DNA from: Lachnospiraceae bacterium
GTDB lineage: Bacteria > Bacillota > Clostridia > Lachnospirales > Lachnospiraceae
NCBI GenBank assembly: GCA_022483465.1
Contig: JAKVNF010000003.1
Coordinates: 563,501-627,500 of the forward strand
Direction of reading: 5' to 3'
Length of the DNA stretch: 64,000 bases
The number at the start of each line of letters is the position of its first letter. Position 1 is the first letter of the stretch. Shown here one piece after another: positions 50,949-60,576 of the stretch. Below the pieces are notes generated by a model. The model was not told the origin of the DNA and made no database searches. It was given only the letters and a program-made list of their open reading frames with translations. The position numbers and the translations under genes were made by a program.

Positions 50949-53900
50949 TTGGAAAAAGAATTCTTTTCCGTCTTCCCGACCCTTAAGGTCGGCAAGAATC
51001 TCCAGGAGCTCTTCGGCGGCACGAAGGTGGTGCGGATCACCTTCAACCGGGAGAACACCAAACTCAAGATCTACCTGGAGTCGGATCACCTGATCCACAA
51101 GAAACACATCTACGAGATGGAGAAGGCGCTGACGGCCTGTGTGTGCCAGGGCACCTGTGCCGACGTGGTGATCTCGGAGCGCTTTGTGCTCTCGTCCCAG
51201 TACACGCCGGAAACCCTGATCGACGAATACCGCGACTCCCTCTCCACCGAGATGTGGCACATCTCCCCGATCTACGGGAACTTCTTCAAGGGCGCCAAGC
51301 TGGAGTATCCGGATGTGGAGACCGTGGTGCTGCAGCTCGAGGACACCCAGATCTGCATGGACGTGGGCGGAAAGATCCGGGACCTCTTGCAGCAGATCCT
51401 GAATGAGCGCTGCGGCATGGGCTGCAGCGTGGAGACCGAGTACGTCCTGGAACCCAAGCGCCGCGCCCGCGCGGTCTACGACGAGGATTTCCCGCAGCCC
51501 TCGGTCACGGTGCCGGTGGAACAGGAGCAGGAGGAGAAGCACGCCCCTGCCCCCGAAAAGAAGGCGTACGCCGGCAGGGGAAACGGCAGGAAGTCAAAGT
51601 GGGGCGACCGGAAGGACTTCGGGGGCTTTATCCGCTCTTCGAATCCGGACGTCATCTGCGGCAAGGACGTGGAGGGCGAGCTCATCCCGATCTCCGACAT
51701 CGTGGGCGAGATCGGTCTGGTCACGATCCGCGGCAAGATCCAGTCCAACGAGCGGCGGGATATCCGCAACAACAAGTCCATCCTGAAGTTCGTGATCACG
51801 GACTTCACCGACTCCATCGCGGTCAAGATCTTTGCCCCCACCGAGGAGGCGGACAAGGCGATGGAGCGGCTTGCGCCGGGCCGCTTTGTGAAGGTCCAGG
51901 GCTACACCAAGATGGACACCTTCGAGCATGAGATCACGATCACCTCGCCCTCCGGCGTCATGGCGATCCCCAGCTTCGTCAAGGTCCGGCAGGACCACTA
52001 CGAGAAAAAGCGCGTGGAGCTCCACCTCCACACCAAGATGTCCGACATGGACGGCGTCTCCGAGTGCAAGGACCTGGTCAAGCGCGCCTACCAGTGGGGC
52101 ATGCCCGCGGTGGCGATCACGGACCACGGCAACATCCAGGCCTTCCCGGATGCCAACCACTTCGTGCAGGACACCATCGCGGACCTGAACAAAAAGAACA
52201 AGGCCGATGGGAAGCCTCCCATTGACCCCCAGAAGTTCTTCAAGATTCTCTACGGCGTCGAGTGTTACCTGGTGGATGACCTCTTAAAGGCGGTCACCTA
52301 CGGCCGGACGGGAGACGATCCCGCCTTCACCCAGGACGCCCCCTACACGCTCCCCGCGAAGGAGCTCGAGGCGGGAAAGACCCCGGAGAAGATCCCGGAG
52401 AACTACGACATCGCCCGCGGAAACTTTGTGGTGTTCGATATCGAGACCACGGGCTTTTCCGCGGACCGGGACAAGATCATCGAGATCGGCGCCGTCAAGT
52501 ATGAGAACGGCGAGGAGACCGGGCAGTTCTCGGAGTTTGTCAACCCGAAGATCCCGATCCCCTACCGGATCACGAGCCTGACCAGCATCACCGACGAGAT
52601 GGTGATGGGGTCGGGCACCATCGAGGAGATCCTGCCGAAGTTCACCGAGTTCTGCAAGGGGTGCGTCCTCGTCGGCCACAACGTCCAGTTCGATATCAGC
52701 TTCATCCGCAAGAACGCCCGGGAGCAGGGTCTTCCGGACTACTACACCACCGTGGATACCATGGACATGGCGCGGATCCTGCTGCCCGGCCACAAGAGCT
52801 ACAACCTGGACGCCGTCGGCAAGATGCTCAACGTCGTAAACCCCCATCACCACCGCGCGGTGGACGATGCCCGGACCACGGCCTGGATCTTTGAGAAGCT
52901 GGTGAAGATGTTCCTGGAGCGGGACGCCGCAACCCTGGGCTCCATCAATGCCCTGGCGGACAACAACCCGGACATCATCCGCAGAAAGCGGCCCTACCAC
53001 TGCATTCTTCTGGCCAAGAACGTCACCGGCCGGGTCAACCTCTACCGGATGATCTCGGCGTCCCACCTGACGTATTTTTACCAGAAGCCCAAGATCCCCA
53101 AGAGCCTCCTTGCCAAGAACCGGGAGGGCATTCTGGTGGGCTCCGCCTGCGTCGCCGGCGAGCTCTTCCAGGCCCTTCTGGACGAAAAGAGCGAGGAGCG
53201 GATCGCGGAGATCGTGAACTTCTACGACTACCTGGAGATCCAGCCGCGGGACAACAACCGCTTCCTGATCTCCAGCGACCGGTACGAGAACATCCGGTCC
53301 ATGGAGGACGTTTTAAACTTAAACCGCAAGGTCGTCCAGCTGGGCGAGACCTTCCACAAGCCCGTGGTCGCCACGGGGGACGTGCACTTTTTGGACCCGG
53401 AGGATGAGATCTACCGCACGATCATCCAGTCCACCCTGGGCATGGGCTCCGACAAGGAGGAGCCGGCACCTTTGTACTTTCGGACCACCGACGAGATGAT
53501 GGAGGAGTTCTCCTACCTCGGCGCCGACAAGTGCGAGGAGGTGGTCATCACCAACACCAACAAGATCGCCGACATGATCGAGGCGATCTCGCCGGTGCGG
53601 CCCGACAAGTGCCCGCCCGTCATTCAGGACTCGGATCAGCAGCTGCGTGAGATCTGCTTCCGCAAGGCCCACAGCATGTATGGGGATCCGCTGCCCAAAA
53701 TCGTGGAGGACCGGCTCGAGAAGGAGCTGGGCTCCATCATCAAGAACGGCTACTCCGTCATGTACATCATTGCCCAGAAGCTGGTGTGGAAGTCCAACGA
53801 GGACGGCTACCTGGTCGGCTCCCGTGGCTCCGTGGGCTCCTCCTTTGTCGCGACCATGTCCGGCATCACGGAGGTCAATCCCCTGCGCCCCCACTACTAC

Positions 53901-55544
53901 TGCGCCAAGTGCCACTACAGCGACTTCGACTCGGAAGAGGTCAAGTCGTATGTCGGCCGGTGCGGTGTCGACATGCCGGACAAGGTCTGCCCCGTCTGCG
54001 GCGCGCCCCTTGTGAAGGCGGGCTTCGACATCCCCTTCGAGACGTTCCTCGGCTTTAAGGGCGACAAGGAGCCGGATATCGACCTGAACTTCTCCGGCGA
54101 ATACCAGGCCAAGGCCCACGCCTACACCAAGGTCATCTTTGGCCATGAGCAGACCTTCAAGGCGGGCACCATCGCCACCGTGGCGGACAAGACCGCCTAC
54201 GGATATGTGCTCCACTACTGCGAGGACAACGGCATCGACAAGCGCCGCTGCGAGAAGGAGCGGCTGGCGGCGGGCTGCACGGGCGTGCGTCGCAGCACCG
54301 GCCAGCACCCGGGCGGCATCGTCGTCCTGCCGGTGGGAGAGGAGATCAACACCTTCACGCCGGTGCAGCACCCTGCCAACGACATGGAGACGCCGATCAT
54401 CACCACCCACTTTGACTACCACTCCATCGACCACAACCTGTTAAAGCTCGACATCCTCGGACACGATGATCCGACCATCATCCGTATGTTGCAGGATCTG
54501 ACGGGGATCGATCCCCTCTCGATCCGCCTCGATGACCCCGGTGTCATGGAGCTCTTTACCAGCACCGAATCCCTCGGCATCACGCCGGAGCAGGACGGAG
54601 GCATCCGGGTGGGAACCCTGGGTGTCCCGGAGTTCGGCACCAAGTTCGTCATGGGCATGCTGGAATCCACCAAGCCCACCACGATGTCGGAGCTCATCAA
54701 GATCTCGGGTCTTTCCCACGGCACGGACGTGTGGCTTGGCAACGCGGAGGAGCTCATCAAGAGCGGCACCTGCACGTTGTCCACCTGTATCGGCTGCCGT
54801 GACGACATCATGACCTACCTGATCAACAAGGGGCTCGACCCCTCCGAGGCGTTCAAGATCATGGAGAACGTCCGAAAGGGAAAGGTCGCGAAGGGCGCCT
54901 GCAAGCAGTGGCCCGAGTGGTCCGAGGACATGAAGGCCCACGGCGTCCCCGACTGGTACATGGACTCCTGCCAGAAGATCAAATACATGTTCCCGAAGGG
55001 CCATGCCGCCGCCTACGTCATGATGGCGCTGCGCATCGCCTGGTTCAAGGTCCACAAGCCCCTTGCCTACTACGCGGCCTACTACAGCATCCGAGCCAAG
55101 GCCTTTGACTACGAGCTGATGGCCCAGGGGCAGCAGCACCTTTTGGAGGTGATGGACCAGTACAACGCGCGCAAGGACCCCAAGGGGCCCAATCCCCTGA
55201 CCGCCGCCGAGCAGGCACAGCTGGACGACATGCTGGTCGTCCGGGAGATGTACGCCAGGGGCATCGACTTCATCCCGATCGAGCTGGGCAAGGCAAAGTC
55301 CCGGCACTTCACGATCTGGGGCGACAAGCTCATGCCCAGCTACACCAGCATCGCCGGCATGGGTGCCACCGCTGCGGACGCCCTGGAGGAGGCCTGCAAG
55401 CACGGGCCCTTCTGCTCCAAGGAGGAAGTCCGGGAGCGGGGCAAGATCTCCCAGACGATCCTGGACAAGATGACAGAACTCGGCATTCTGGGCGATCTGC
55501 CCGACACCAACCAGTTCTCCCTCTTCGACCTGGGGCTCAAGTAA
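50949..55544 (+). CDS. polC: DNA polymerase III PolC-type alpha subunit
   Basis: 1531 residues; the start is TTG with AAGGAG five bases upstream. In order: the N-terminal domain; an OB domain (VTIRGKIQSNERRDIRNNKS, about residues 255-340); a PHP domain split by the exonuclease (ELHLHTKMSDMDG, VAITDHGNIQAFP); the 3'-5' exonuclease (FVVFDIETTGFSADRDKIIE, with HRAVDDAR for Exo III); and a polymerase core with GSRGSVGSSFVA. A zinc-binding module follows (CAKCHYSD, CPVCGAP), then palm residues DIDLNFSG and the C-terminal fingers. It is the replicative polymerase of low-GC-type Firmicutes. Length is in the usual range, slightly long. Confidence 0.98.
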   Translation: MEKEFFSVFPTLKVGKNLQELFGGTKVVRITFNRENTKLKIYLESDHLIHKKHIYEMEKALTACVCQGTCADVVISERFVLSSQYTPETLIDEYRDSLSTEMWHISPIYGNFFKGAKLEYPDVETVVLQLEDTQICMDVGGKIRDLLQQILNERCGMGCSVETEYVLEPKRRARAVYDEDFPQPSVTVPVEQEQEEKHAPAPEKKAYAGRGNGRKSKWGDRKDFGGFIRSSNPDVICGKDVEGELIPISDIVGEIGLVTIRGKIQSNERRDIRNNKSILKFVITDFTDSIAVKIFAPTEEADKAMERLAPGRFVKVQGYTKMDTFEHEITITSPSGVMAIPSFVKVRQDHYEKKRVELHLHTKMSDMDGVSECKDLVKRAYQWGMPAVAITDHGNIQAFPDANHFVQDTIADLNKKNKADGKPPIDPQKFFKILYGVECYLVDDLLKAVTYGRTGDDPAFTQDAPYTLPAKELEAGKTPEKIPENYDIARGNFVVFDIETTGFSADRDKIIEIGAVKYENGEETGQFSEFVNPKIPIPYRITSLTSITDEMVMGSGTIEEILPKFTEFCKGCVLVGHNVQFDISFIRKNAREQGLPDYYTTVDTMDMARILLPGHKSYNLDAVGKMLNVVNPHHHRAVDDARTTAWIFEKLVKMFLERDAATLGSINALADNNPDIIRRKRPYHCILLAKNVTGRVNLYRMISASHLTYFYQKPKIPKSLLAKNREGILVGSACVAGELFQALLDEKSEERIAEIVNFYDYLEIQPRDNNRFLISSDRYENIRSMEDVLNLNRKVVQLGETFHKPVVATGDVHFLDPEDEIYRTIIQSTLGMGSDKEEPAPLYFRTTDEMMEEFSYLGADKCEEVVITNTNKIADMIEAISPVRPDKCPPVIQDSDQQLREICFRKAHSMYGDPLPKIVEDRLEKELGSIIKNGYSVMYIIAQKLVWKSNEDGYLVGSRGSVGSSFVATMSGITEVNPLRPHYYCAKCHYSDFDSEEVKSYVGRCGVDMPDKVCPVCGAPLVKAGFDIPFETFLGFKGDKEPDIDLNFSGEYQAKAHAYTKVIFGHEQTFKAGTIATVADKTAYGYVLHYCEDNGIDKRRCEKERLAAGCTGVRRSTGQHPGGIVVLPVGEEINTFTPVQHPANDMETPIITTHFDYHSIDHNLLKLDILGHDDPTIIRMLQDLTGIDPLSIRLDDPGVMELFTSTESLGITPEQDGGIRVGTLGVPEFGTKFVMGMLESTKPTTMSELIKISGLSHGTDVWLGNAEELIKSGTCTLSTCIGCRDDIMTYLINKGLDPSEAFKIMENVRKGKVAKGACKQWPEWSEDMKAHGVPDWYMDSCQKIKYMFPKGHAAAYVMMALRIAWFKVHKPLAYYAAYYSIRAKAFDYELMAQGQQHLLEVMDQYNARKDPKGPNPLTAAEQAQLDDMLVVREMYARGIDFIPIELGKAKSRHFTIWGDKLMPSYTSIAGMGATAADALEEACKHGPFCSKEEVRERGKISQTILDKMTELGILGDLPDTNQFSLFDLGLK

Positions 55545-55572
55545 ATATCTTTGCAGGAGCAAGATCCTCTCT

Positions 55573-55606
55573 GACCGCCCGGTACACCGCCGGGCGGTCT
55601 TTTTTT
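55573..55606 (+). terminator. Terminator of polC
   Basis: A 10-base stem GACCGCCCGG/CCGGGCGGTC with a seven-base loop and a T7 run. Confidence 0.92.
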
Positions 55607-55745
55607 GCGCGCCGCGCCGAATTTTCGGCGTTCCCGCCAAAGGAGGACCCGCCGCTTGGTGCGGAATTTCGCGGTTTTCAAAAAGCGCCGGAAGATACAC
55701 CAGATCTTCATGCACCTTGCGGATGGAAAAGGCGCAGGCGCTCCG

Positions 55746-55751
55746 TATAAT
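55746..55751 (+). promoter_or_regulatory. Possible -10 box of the sipW-tasA locus
   Basis: TATAAT about 120 bases before the signal peptidase start. A -35 box is not clear (TTGCGG lies 23 bases upstream, too far). The rest of the 55607-55870 gap shows nothing else. Confidence 0.4.
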
Positions 55752-55870
55752 GGGGACTGTGCACGGGAGACGGGTCTTCCCATCAGGCCCCTTCCTCTCC
55801 CCAAAATAGACGCGTCTTTCCATTTCTCAGTTCCCAGCATTTCCATTCCATTTCAAAGAGGTCATTTTCC

Positions 55871-56467
55871 ATGAAGCTCCATCCAGGTTCCTCACAGCCA
55901 TCCCCGCATCGCCCGCGCGCAAGGCTCCTTTGCAGCATCGTCCAGGGCGCCGCCCTCTTTCTCACCGTCTTTGTCATCGGTTTTGCAGGCCTTTTCACCC
56001 TGCCAAGACTGATCGGCATCGAGCCCTACATCGTCATGAGCGGCTCCATGGAGCCGGCAATCCACACGGGCTCCGTCGCCTTTGTCGACACCGGGGCGGA
56101 CCGCATCAAAGAGGGGGACATCATCGCTTACGAGCTCGCATCAGCAGATGCCGAAACCGTGACAATCACCCACCGGGTGATCGCGGTGACGCCGGAGGGC
56201 TGGATCACCCGGGGAGATGCCAACCGAAGTCCGGATGAGGGCATCGTCAAGGGGGAGCAGCTCGTCGGGCGATACCTCTTTTGCGTACCCAGGGCAGGAT
56301 ACCTGCTCAACGGGCGGGAAAAGGAGCTGGGGCTTTTGGGGATCCTCTGGGTGCTAGCGGCAAACCTCCTGGCGGGGCTGCTGCCGAAACTCCTGGAGGA
56401 GACCGCCGGGAATTCCCAACCATCCATCACGTCACGCACAAAACCCATCCCGAAAGCATTCCTGTAA
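55871..56467 (+). CDS. sipW: SipW-type signal peptidase I
   Basis: 198 residues. An N-terminal membrane helix (ALFLTVFVIGFAGLFTL) is followed by the catalytic Ser in MSGSMEPAIHTGS. The second catalytic residue is His in VTITHRVIAV, rather than Lys, which is the archaeal/ER style of SipW. GWITRGDANRSPDEGIVKG completes box E, and a second membrane helix is at the C terminus (LGILWVLAANLLAGLL). SipW enzymes process TasA-like matrix proteins, and two such proteins are encoded downstream. The stop codon TAA lies inside the terminal repeat of the IS1111 element, so the last residues may have been altered by the insertion. Confidence 0.9.
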   Translation: MKLHPGSSQPSPHRPRARLLCSIVQGAALFLTVFVIGFAGLFTLPRLIGIEPYIVMSGSMEPAIHTGSVAFVDTGADRIKEGDIIAYELASADAETVTITHRVIAVTPEGWITRGDANRSPDEGIVKGEQLVGRYLFCVPRAGYLLNGREKELGLLGILWVLAANLLAGLLPKLLEETAGNSQPSITSRTKPIPKAFL

Positions 56468-56561
56468 TTCAGTAAATCGCCAATAGGAAATTAAAATGGC
56501 CTCTGTTACCATGGAGGACGTCCATCGAGACGCAATCCAACACACGGTAAGGAGACCATCT

Positions 56562-57845
56562 ATGAAGAATTCTACACGAGCAAAGAAGCTGCATCAAGTA
56601 TCAGAACACCATCTGATCATCGGAGTTGACATTGGCTCCGAGAAAAACTATGCACGGGCCATGAACTGGCGGGGCGAGGAGTACACCAAAAAGGCTTTCT
56701 TCTTCCCCAACAACGAAAAAGGCTTTTTGCTCCTCATCAAGTGGATTGAGGAGATACAGGCCAGGAGCGGCCTTACGGAGGTTATTATCGGCTGTGAGCC
56801 CACGGGTGTGTACTGGCTATGCTTCAAACAGTATCTGACCAAAAAGGGCTTCAAGATTGTTACGGTGAACACACTCCATGTCCATAGATCGAAGGAGCTG
56901 GATGATAACTCCCCAAGCAAGGACGACAAGAAGGATCCCCGAGTCATTGCGGATCTGGTGCGGGAAGGACGTTTCTTTGAACCGTATGATCCGCAGGGAG
57001 ATTACGCTGAGATCCGCAGCCTGTTCAATGTCAGGGAAAGCGTTGTGAAGAACATGGCGAGGGCCCGGAACCGTATGCAGGCATGGCTGCGCAGAAACTT
57101 CCCGGAATACCTGAATTGCTATTCAAAGTATGATTCCAAGGGCGGCCTGGCTGTCCTGGAAATAGCATCGCTGCCTCGAGACGTATATGAACTTGGCGTT
57201 GACGGAATTCTGCTCTTGTGGAAATCGAAAAAGATGCGGGGCACCGGCGGCAGGAAAAAGGCTGAAAAGCTTGTGGAGGCCGCTGCAGCAAACATGTGGC
57301 TGGACTATTGCGCCGCTGAAAAAGTTGCCTTCCTGTACATTCTTGAGGATTTCCGCAGGAACAGTGAACGGCTGGAGGAGCTTGACAGGAAACTTGAAGA
57401 GCAGGTTCGCCGGCTTCCTAACGTCGACAAGCTGTTGAGTATACGCGGAGTCGGAATGCAGACAGTTGTGGGATTCATTGCAGAGGTGGGCGATGTCAAC
57501 CGCTTCAGCGATCCCAAGCAGCTGGTGAAGCTTGCCGGACTGAATGCGATTAACAACGAATCCTGCAAGAAGGTCGGTGAACATCGCATCAGCAAGCGAG
57601 GGCGTTCTGCCTTAAGACGAGTCATGTATGAAGCTGCGGGGTCTCTGATAGCCTGGAACAGTGCATTTAAGGCCTTACAGGTCAAATACACCACACGGAC
57701 AACGAACCCTCTAAAACGGCGTCAGGCGCGCGTAGTAGTGGCATGCAAGGCTTTGAGGATCTTCCACGCAATCCTCCGTAAAGGCGTTGATTTTGACCCG
57801 TCTAAGGTCATTCACGATCCTGCGGCAGGTATGATGCCTGCATAA
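56562..57845 (+). CDS. tnp: IS110/IS1111 family transposase
   Basis: 427 residues, ATG after TAAGGAGACCATCT. The N-terminal RuvC-like DEDD domain shows LIIGVDIGSEKNYARAM, IIGCEPTGVYW and DDKKDPRVIADLV. A long helical middle leads to the C-terminal Transposase_20 domain (LLSIRGVGMQTVVGFIAEVG, LVKLAGLNAINNE, then KRGRSALRRVMYEAA with the candidate nucleophile Ser). Enzymes of this family recombine DNA guided by an RNA from the element's own non-coding end. The frame is intact. Confidence 0.95.
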   Translation: MKNSTRAKKLHQVSEHHLIIGVDIGSEKNYARAMNWRGEEYTKKAFFFPNNEKGFLLLIKWIEEIQARSGLTEVIIGCEPTGVYWLCFKQYLTKKGFKIVTVNTLHVHRSKELDDNSPSKDDKKDPRVIADLVREGRFFEPYDPQGDYAEIRSLFNVRESVVKNMARARNRMQAWLRRNFPEYLNCYSKYDSKGGLAVLEIASLPRDVYELGVDGILLLWKSKKMRGTGGRKKAEKLVEAAAANMWLDYCAAEKVAFLYILEDFRRNSERLEELDRKLEEQVRRLPNVDKLLSIRGVGMQTVVGFIAEVGDVNRFSDPKQLVKLAGLNAINNESCKKVGEHRISKRGRSALRRVMYEAAGSLIAWNSAFKALQVKYTTRTTNPLKRRQARVVVACKALRIFHAILRKGVDFDPSKVIHDPAAGMMPA

Positions 57846-57995
57846 CGCGCAGCCGGACAGCAGACAGTTTCAAGGACCAACAGGGCGGTTATCTACCAGG
57901 CAACACCGTTAGGATGACTCCCCCTCAACTGTAACGTATTAACCGCACCATGTACTTCAGTGTGGATCCAGGGATGCGTCCCCCGGGATTTCCGA
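57846..57995 (+). ncRNA. Candidate bridge-RNA region of the IS1111 element
   Basis: The 150 bases between the transposase stop and the right inverted repeat are non-coding and contain short self-complementary segments (for example around GGATGCGTCCCCC). In the IS1111 group the bridge RNA is reported from the 3' non-coding end, whereas the 5' gap here (56479-56561) is only 83 bases. Location fits; I did not derive a fold or the guide loops. Confidence 0.4.
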
Positions 57996-58012
57996 GATTT
58001 ACTGAATTACAG

Positions 58013-58459
58013 GGGTGCTCTCAAACAAACAGAGCATGAGCGTAGCCGCAGGATTTACTCCATGGGGCATATGACCCCGAACGAAAGCATAAGCGGCGCT
58101 CCGAACTATGGGATCGGCTGTACGAAGGAATTTGGGATGCCTCCGGGTGGGACCGAAGGCAGACTCCGCTAGACATGAGAGGTTGGCAGCCATGGTGAAG
58201 CAGGGAGATTGAAACGCATTTCTTATACTGACAGCTAATGTCACTATTGTCAGACAATTAAGAGGATGCTTTTCTTTTTGTACCCTGAACACAGAAATCA
58301 TAGGTGTCCGGACCTCCAGAGACACCGATTTCACCCGTAGTCATGCACTGTTGTAATGTTAAAGCATACATTTTTCACAGAGGTCTTACTCTCAAACCCC
58401 TATAGATTAAGGCTCATTGTGGATTATGTACAAATTTATCTAGAGAGGAGAACCCATTC
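58013..58459 (+). other. 447-base gene-free region upstream of the tasA-like gene
   Basis: No convincing frame. It contains GCCGCAGGATTTACTCCATG, then GGGGCATATGACCCC (palindromic arms GGGG/CCCC), and several GC-rich short repeats that resemble transcribed non-coding DNA. It could be outer IS1111 sequence or the displaced sipW-tasA leader. A strong AGAGAGGAG site precedes the next gene. Confidence 0.35.
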
Positions 58460-59164
58460 ATGAACCGGAAACTCATTGCCACCACTGCAGCCTGCGCCCT
58501 GGCGGGGAGCCTTGCGATCGGCTCGACCTTTGCCTATCTGACCGACCGGCAGACCGCGAAGAACACCTTTACCGTCGGCAGCGTGGAAATCTCACTCACC
58601 GAGCCGAACTTTGAAGAGGAGAATGCCCAAAATATCCTGCCCAACCAGCTCATCGCCAAGGATCCCACCATCCAGAACACTGGCAAAAACGACGCCATCG
58701 TCTTTGCCCGGGTCACGGTCCCCACAAAGACCGTGCTGACCGCAGAGGAGGCGGCAGCCGGAAAGAGCACGGCGGACACGACACACGAGCTCTTTACCCT
58801 GCTCGATGGAAGCTCTGCAGAAATCAGCGACAGCTACGCCAGGGGGACCGCAGATACCCCGGGCTGGACCGTGCTCAGCCACACGACCGGAACGGGAGTC
58901 AACTACTACGTTCTGGGCTACACCCAAAAGATCGCCCCCAAAGGCACAGCGCCCGCCGTCTTTGACAGCGTCCGCTACCTGAACGTGGTGGAGGGGCAGG
59001 TGAGCGAAGAACTGAACGTGGACGTGGAGGCCTTTGCCATCCAGTCCGGGAGCATCCAGGGGATCGACACCTCCAGCCTTTCCAAGGACACCCTGAAGCA
59101 GGTCTTTGACACCTACCTGAACCAGAACCCGACCGAGAAGATCAGCACCGGGACCGGCGCCTGA
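58460..59164 (+). CDS. TasA/CalY-like secreted protein with SipW-type signal
   Basis: 234 residues, ATG after AGAGAGGAG. The signal region ends IGSTFAYLTDRQTAKNTFTV; AYLTD followed by N-x-F-T-x-G is the SipW-dependent signal consensus. The mature domain is beta-rich (NQLIAKDPTIQNTGKNDAIV, then VFARVTVPTK) as in TasA and camelysin. It is likely the fibre- or matrix-forming subunit exported and cut by the SipW peptidase at 55871. It opens a run of four genes with almost no spacing. Confidence 0.9.
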   Translation: MNRKLIATTAACALAGSLAIGSTFAYLTDRQTAKNTFTVGSVEISLTEPNFEEENAQNILPNQLIAKDPTIQNTGKNDAIVFARVTVPTKTVLTAEEAAAGKSTADTTHELFTLLDGSSAEISDSYARGTADTPGWTVLSHTTGTGVNYYVLGYTQKIAPKGTAPAVFDSVRYLNVVEGQVSEELNVDVEAFAIQSGSIQGIDTSSLSKDTLKQVFDTYLNQNPTEKISTGTGA

Positions 59165-59173
59165 GCAGGCATC

Positions 59174-59929
59174 ATGGTGCGGGCACACAGCGCGGGCCTC
59201 CTTGCTGCCCTGCTCTTTCTGACCGCCATCCCGGCACTGCCCGCCCGGGCATCGGAGCCCTCCTATCAGCTCAGCGCCCGGGTGTACTGGGAGGATGCGG
59301 GAGGGAAGAAGCCGGCCCTCTCGGACCTCTGCGGGGTCGGGACAGACTGGCGAGAGGAGGGGGCGGACCTTGTCTTTTCCGGGTCCTTTGCACCCGGGGA
59401 GACGACAGAGCTCTTTCAGGGCGTGACCATTCCGGCCTGGTGGGGGAGTGAGATGGCAGGAAAGGACCTCGCCCTTGTCGTTGAGGCAGCCCTCTCCACC
59501 TCCTCCGGGACTGCCCCCTGCCGGCTTGTCATCGAGGAATTTGAGACCGACCCTTCCGGGAAGGAGGTGCCCTACGTGAACGGAAAGACGGTGCTCCCGG
59601 GGGAGCGGATCAGCAAGATCGTCCGGATCCGGATGGAGCAGCAAGAACGAAGCACGGTGCGCGAGGCGGCGGACGCGGCAAAGACGGCAACAGCAAGCGG
59701 GGAGACCGAGGCGACCCACGCCCTGGTGATCCCGCTGGATGGCTCCGCCCCGGCATCGCTCCCCACAGATGGGTCCCTGCCGGCCATTGAAAAGAGCCGC
59801 TCCGGCGCCATCCGGGCAAGCCGCGCGGCAAAGACCTCAGATTCCTGGGATCCCCGTGCTTTTGCGGCGGGGATCCTCGCCGGCGGGATCGTGCTCGCCC
59901 TCTGGTTTCAGAGCAAAAGGAGGCGGTAG
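59174..59929 (+). CDS. Membrane-anchored surface protein of the TasA-like locus
   Basis: 251 residues. A cleavable signal peptide (LLAALLFLTAIPALPARA) precedes a beta-rich domain of about 150 residues (FSGSFAPGETTELFQGVTIP). A Ser/Ala/Thr-rich stalk follows, then a C-terminal membrane helix (FAAGILAGGIVLALWF) with the stop-transfer tail KRRR. There is no LPxTG. The ribosome-binding site is weak (GAGCAGG), and the start is 9 bases after the previous stop. The topology suggests an anchor or assembly factor for the fibre. I know no named family. Confidence 0.8.
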   Translation: MVRAHSAGLLAALLFLTAIPALPARASEPSYQLSARVYWEDAGGKKPALSDLCGVGTDWREEGADLVFSGSFAPGETTELFQGVTIPAWWGSEMAGKDLALVVEAALSTSSGTAPCRLVIEEFETDPSGKEVPYVNGKTVLPGERISKIVRIRMEQQERSTVREAADAAKTATASGETEATHALVIPLDGSAPASLPTDGSLPAIEKSRSGAIRASRAAKTSDSWDPRAFAAGILAGGIVLALWFQSKRRR

Positions 59930-59931
59930 AC

Positions 59932-60576
59932 ATGCTGAAACAACTCCAACCGGTACCCCTTGCGGTCCTTGCGGCCGCATCTTTGGTCCTCTTCTTCCGC
60001 GCGCCCCCGGGGAACACGCTGGCCTACCTGACCACCGAAGAGGAGAAGACCAACCGCTTTACCACCGGGCAGAACACCAGCGAGGTGGTGGAGCAGTTCA
60101 GCGAGAGCTCCCTGCAGGAGGGCGAGAACACCTTTCCCAAACAGGTGGTGGTGGCGAACACCGGAGACCTTCCCTGCTATGTCCGCGTCCTCCTGACCTT
60201 CTCCGACAGCACCATCGCCGCGCGCTCGAAGCTCTCGGCGGACGGCGTGAACTTCTACGGGGAGGAGGACTTCCGCACCCACCTGAATCCGGGCTGGGTG
60301 TACGGGGCGGACGGATCCTACTACTACGAGCCGGTCCTTCTGCCCGGGACGCAGACCTCCTACCTCCTTCAGAAGGTCACCACCACCTTCTCGGAGGGCG
60401 CAAAGCTCCGGGACTTTGAGATCATCGTCTACGAGGAGAGCGTCCAGGTGCGGCGCGGGGACGGCAGCAGCTGCACCGGGTCCGATGCCTGCGAGCAGGC
60501 CTTTGCGGACTTTCTCTCACAGGGCGGCAGCACCACCGCCGGCGAACTGGCAACCACCGAACAGGAAACGTACTGA
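59932..60576 (+). CDS. Second SipW-type secreted protein
   Basis: 214 residues, ATG after AAAAGGAGG. The signal region ends NTLAYLTTEEEKTNRFTTGQ, again a SipW-style cut region. The mature part is beta-rich (FPKQVVVANTGDLPCYVRVL, then LLQKVTTTFSEGAKLRDFEI). The pattern VxNTG..PCYVRV is shared with other TasA-family proteins. It may be a minor or cap subunit. Its stop overlaps the start of the next gene. Confidence 0.85.
   Translation: MLKQLQPVPLAVLAAASLVLFFRAPPGNTLAYLTTEEEKTNRFTTGQNTSEVVEQFSESSLQEGENTFPKQVVVANTGDLPCYVRVLLTFSDSTIAARSKLSADGVNFYGEEDFRTHLNPGWVYGADGSYYYEPVLLPGTQTSYLLQKVTTTFSEGAKLRDFEIIVYEESVQVRRGDGSSCTGSDACEQAFADFLSQGGSTTAGELATTEQETY

Larger units (their letters stand above)
56462..58012 (+). 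mobile_element. IS110-family, IS1111-group insertion sequence
   Basis: An exact 17-base inverted repeat, CTGTAATTCAGTAAATC, lies at 56462-56478 and, in reverse, at 57996-58012, enclosing one transposase gene. Short subterminal inverted repeats are the mark of the IS1111 group; other IS110 members lack them. True ends may lie a few bases outside. It separates sipW from the tasA-like genes. As expected for the family, no target duplication is evident. Confidence 0.82.

Noticed and set aside
58013..58260. Group II intron or riboswitch in the leader of the tasA-like gene
   Set aside because: Some GC-rich motifs suggested structured RNA, but I found no domain V, no known aptamer core and no convincing long stem.
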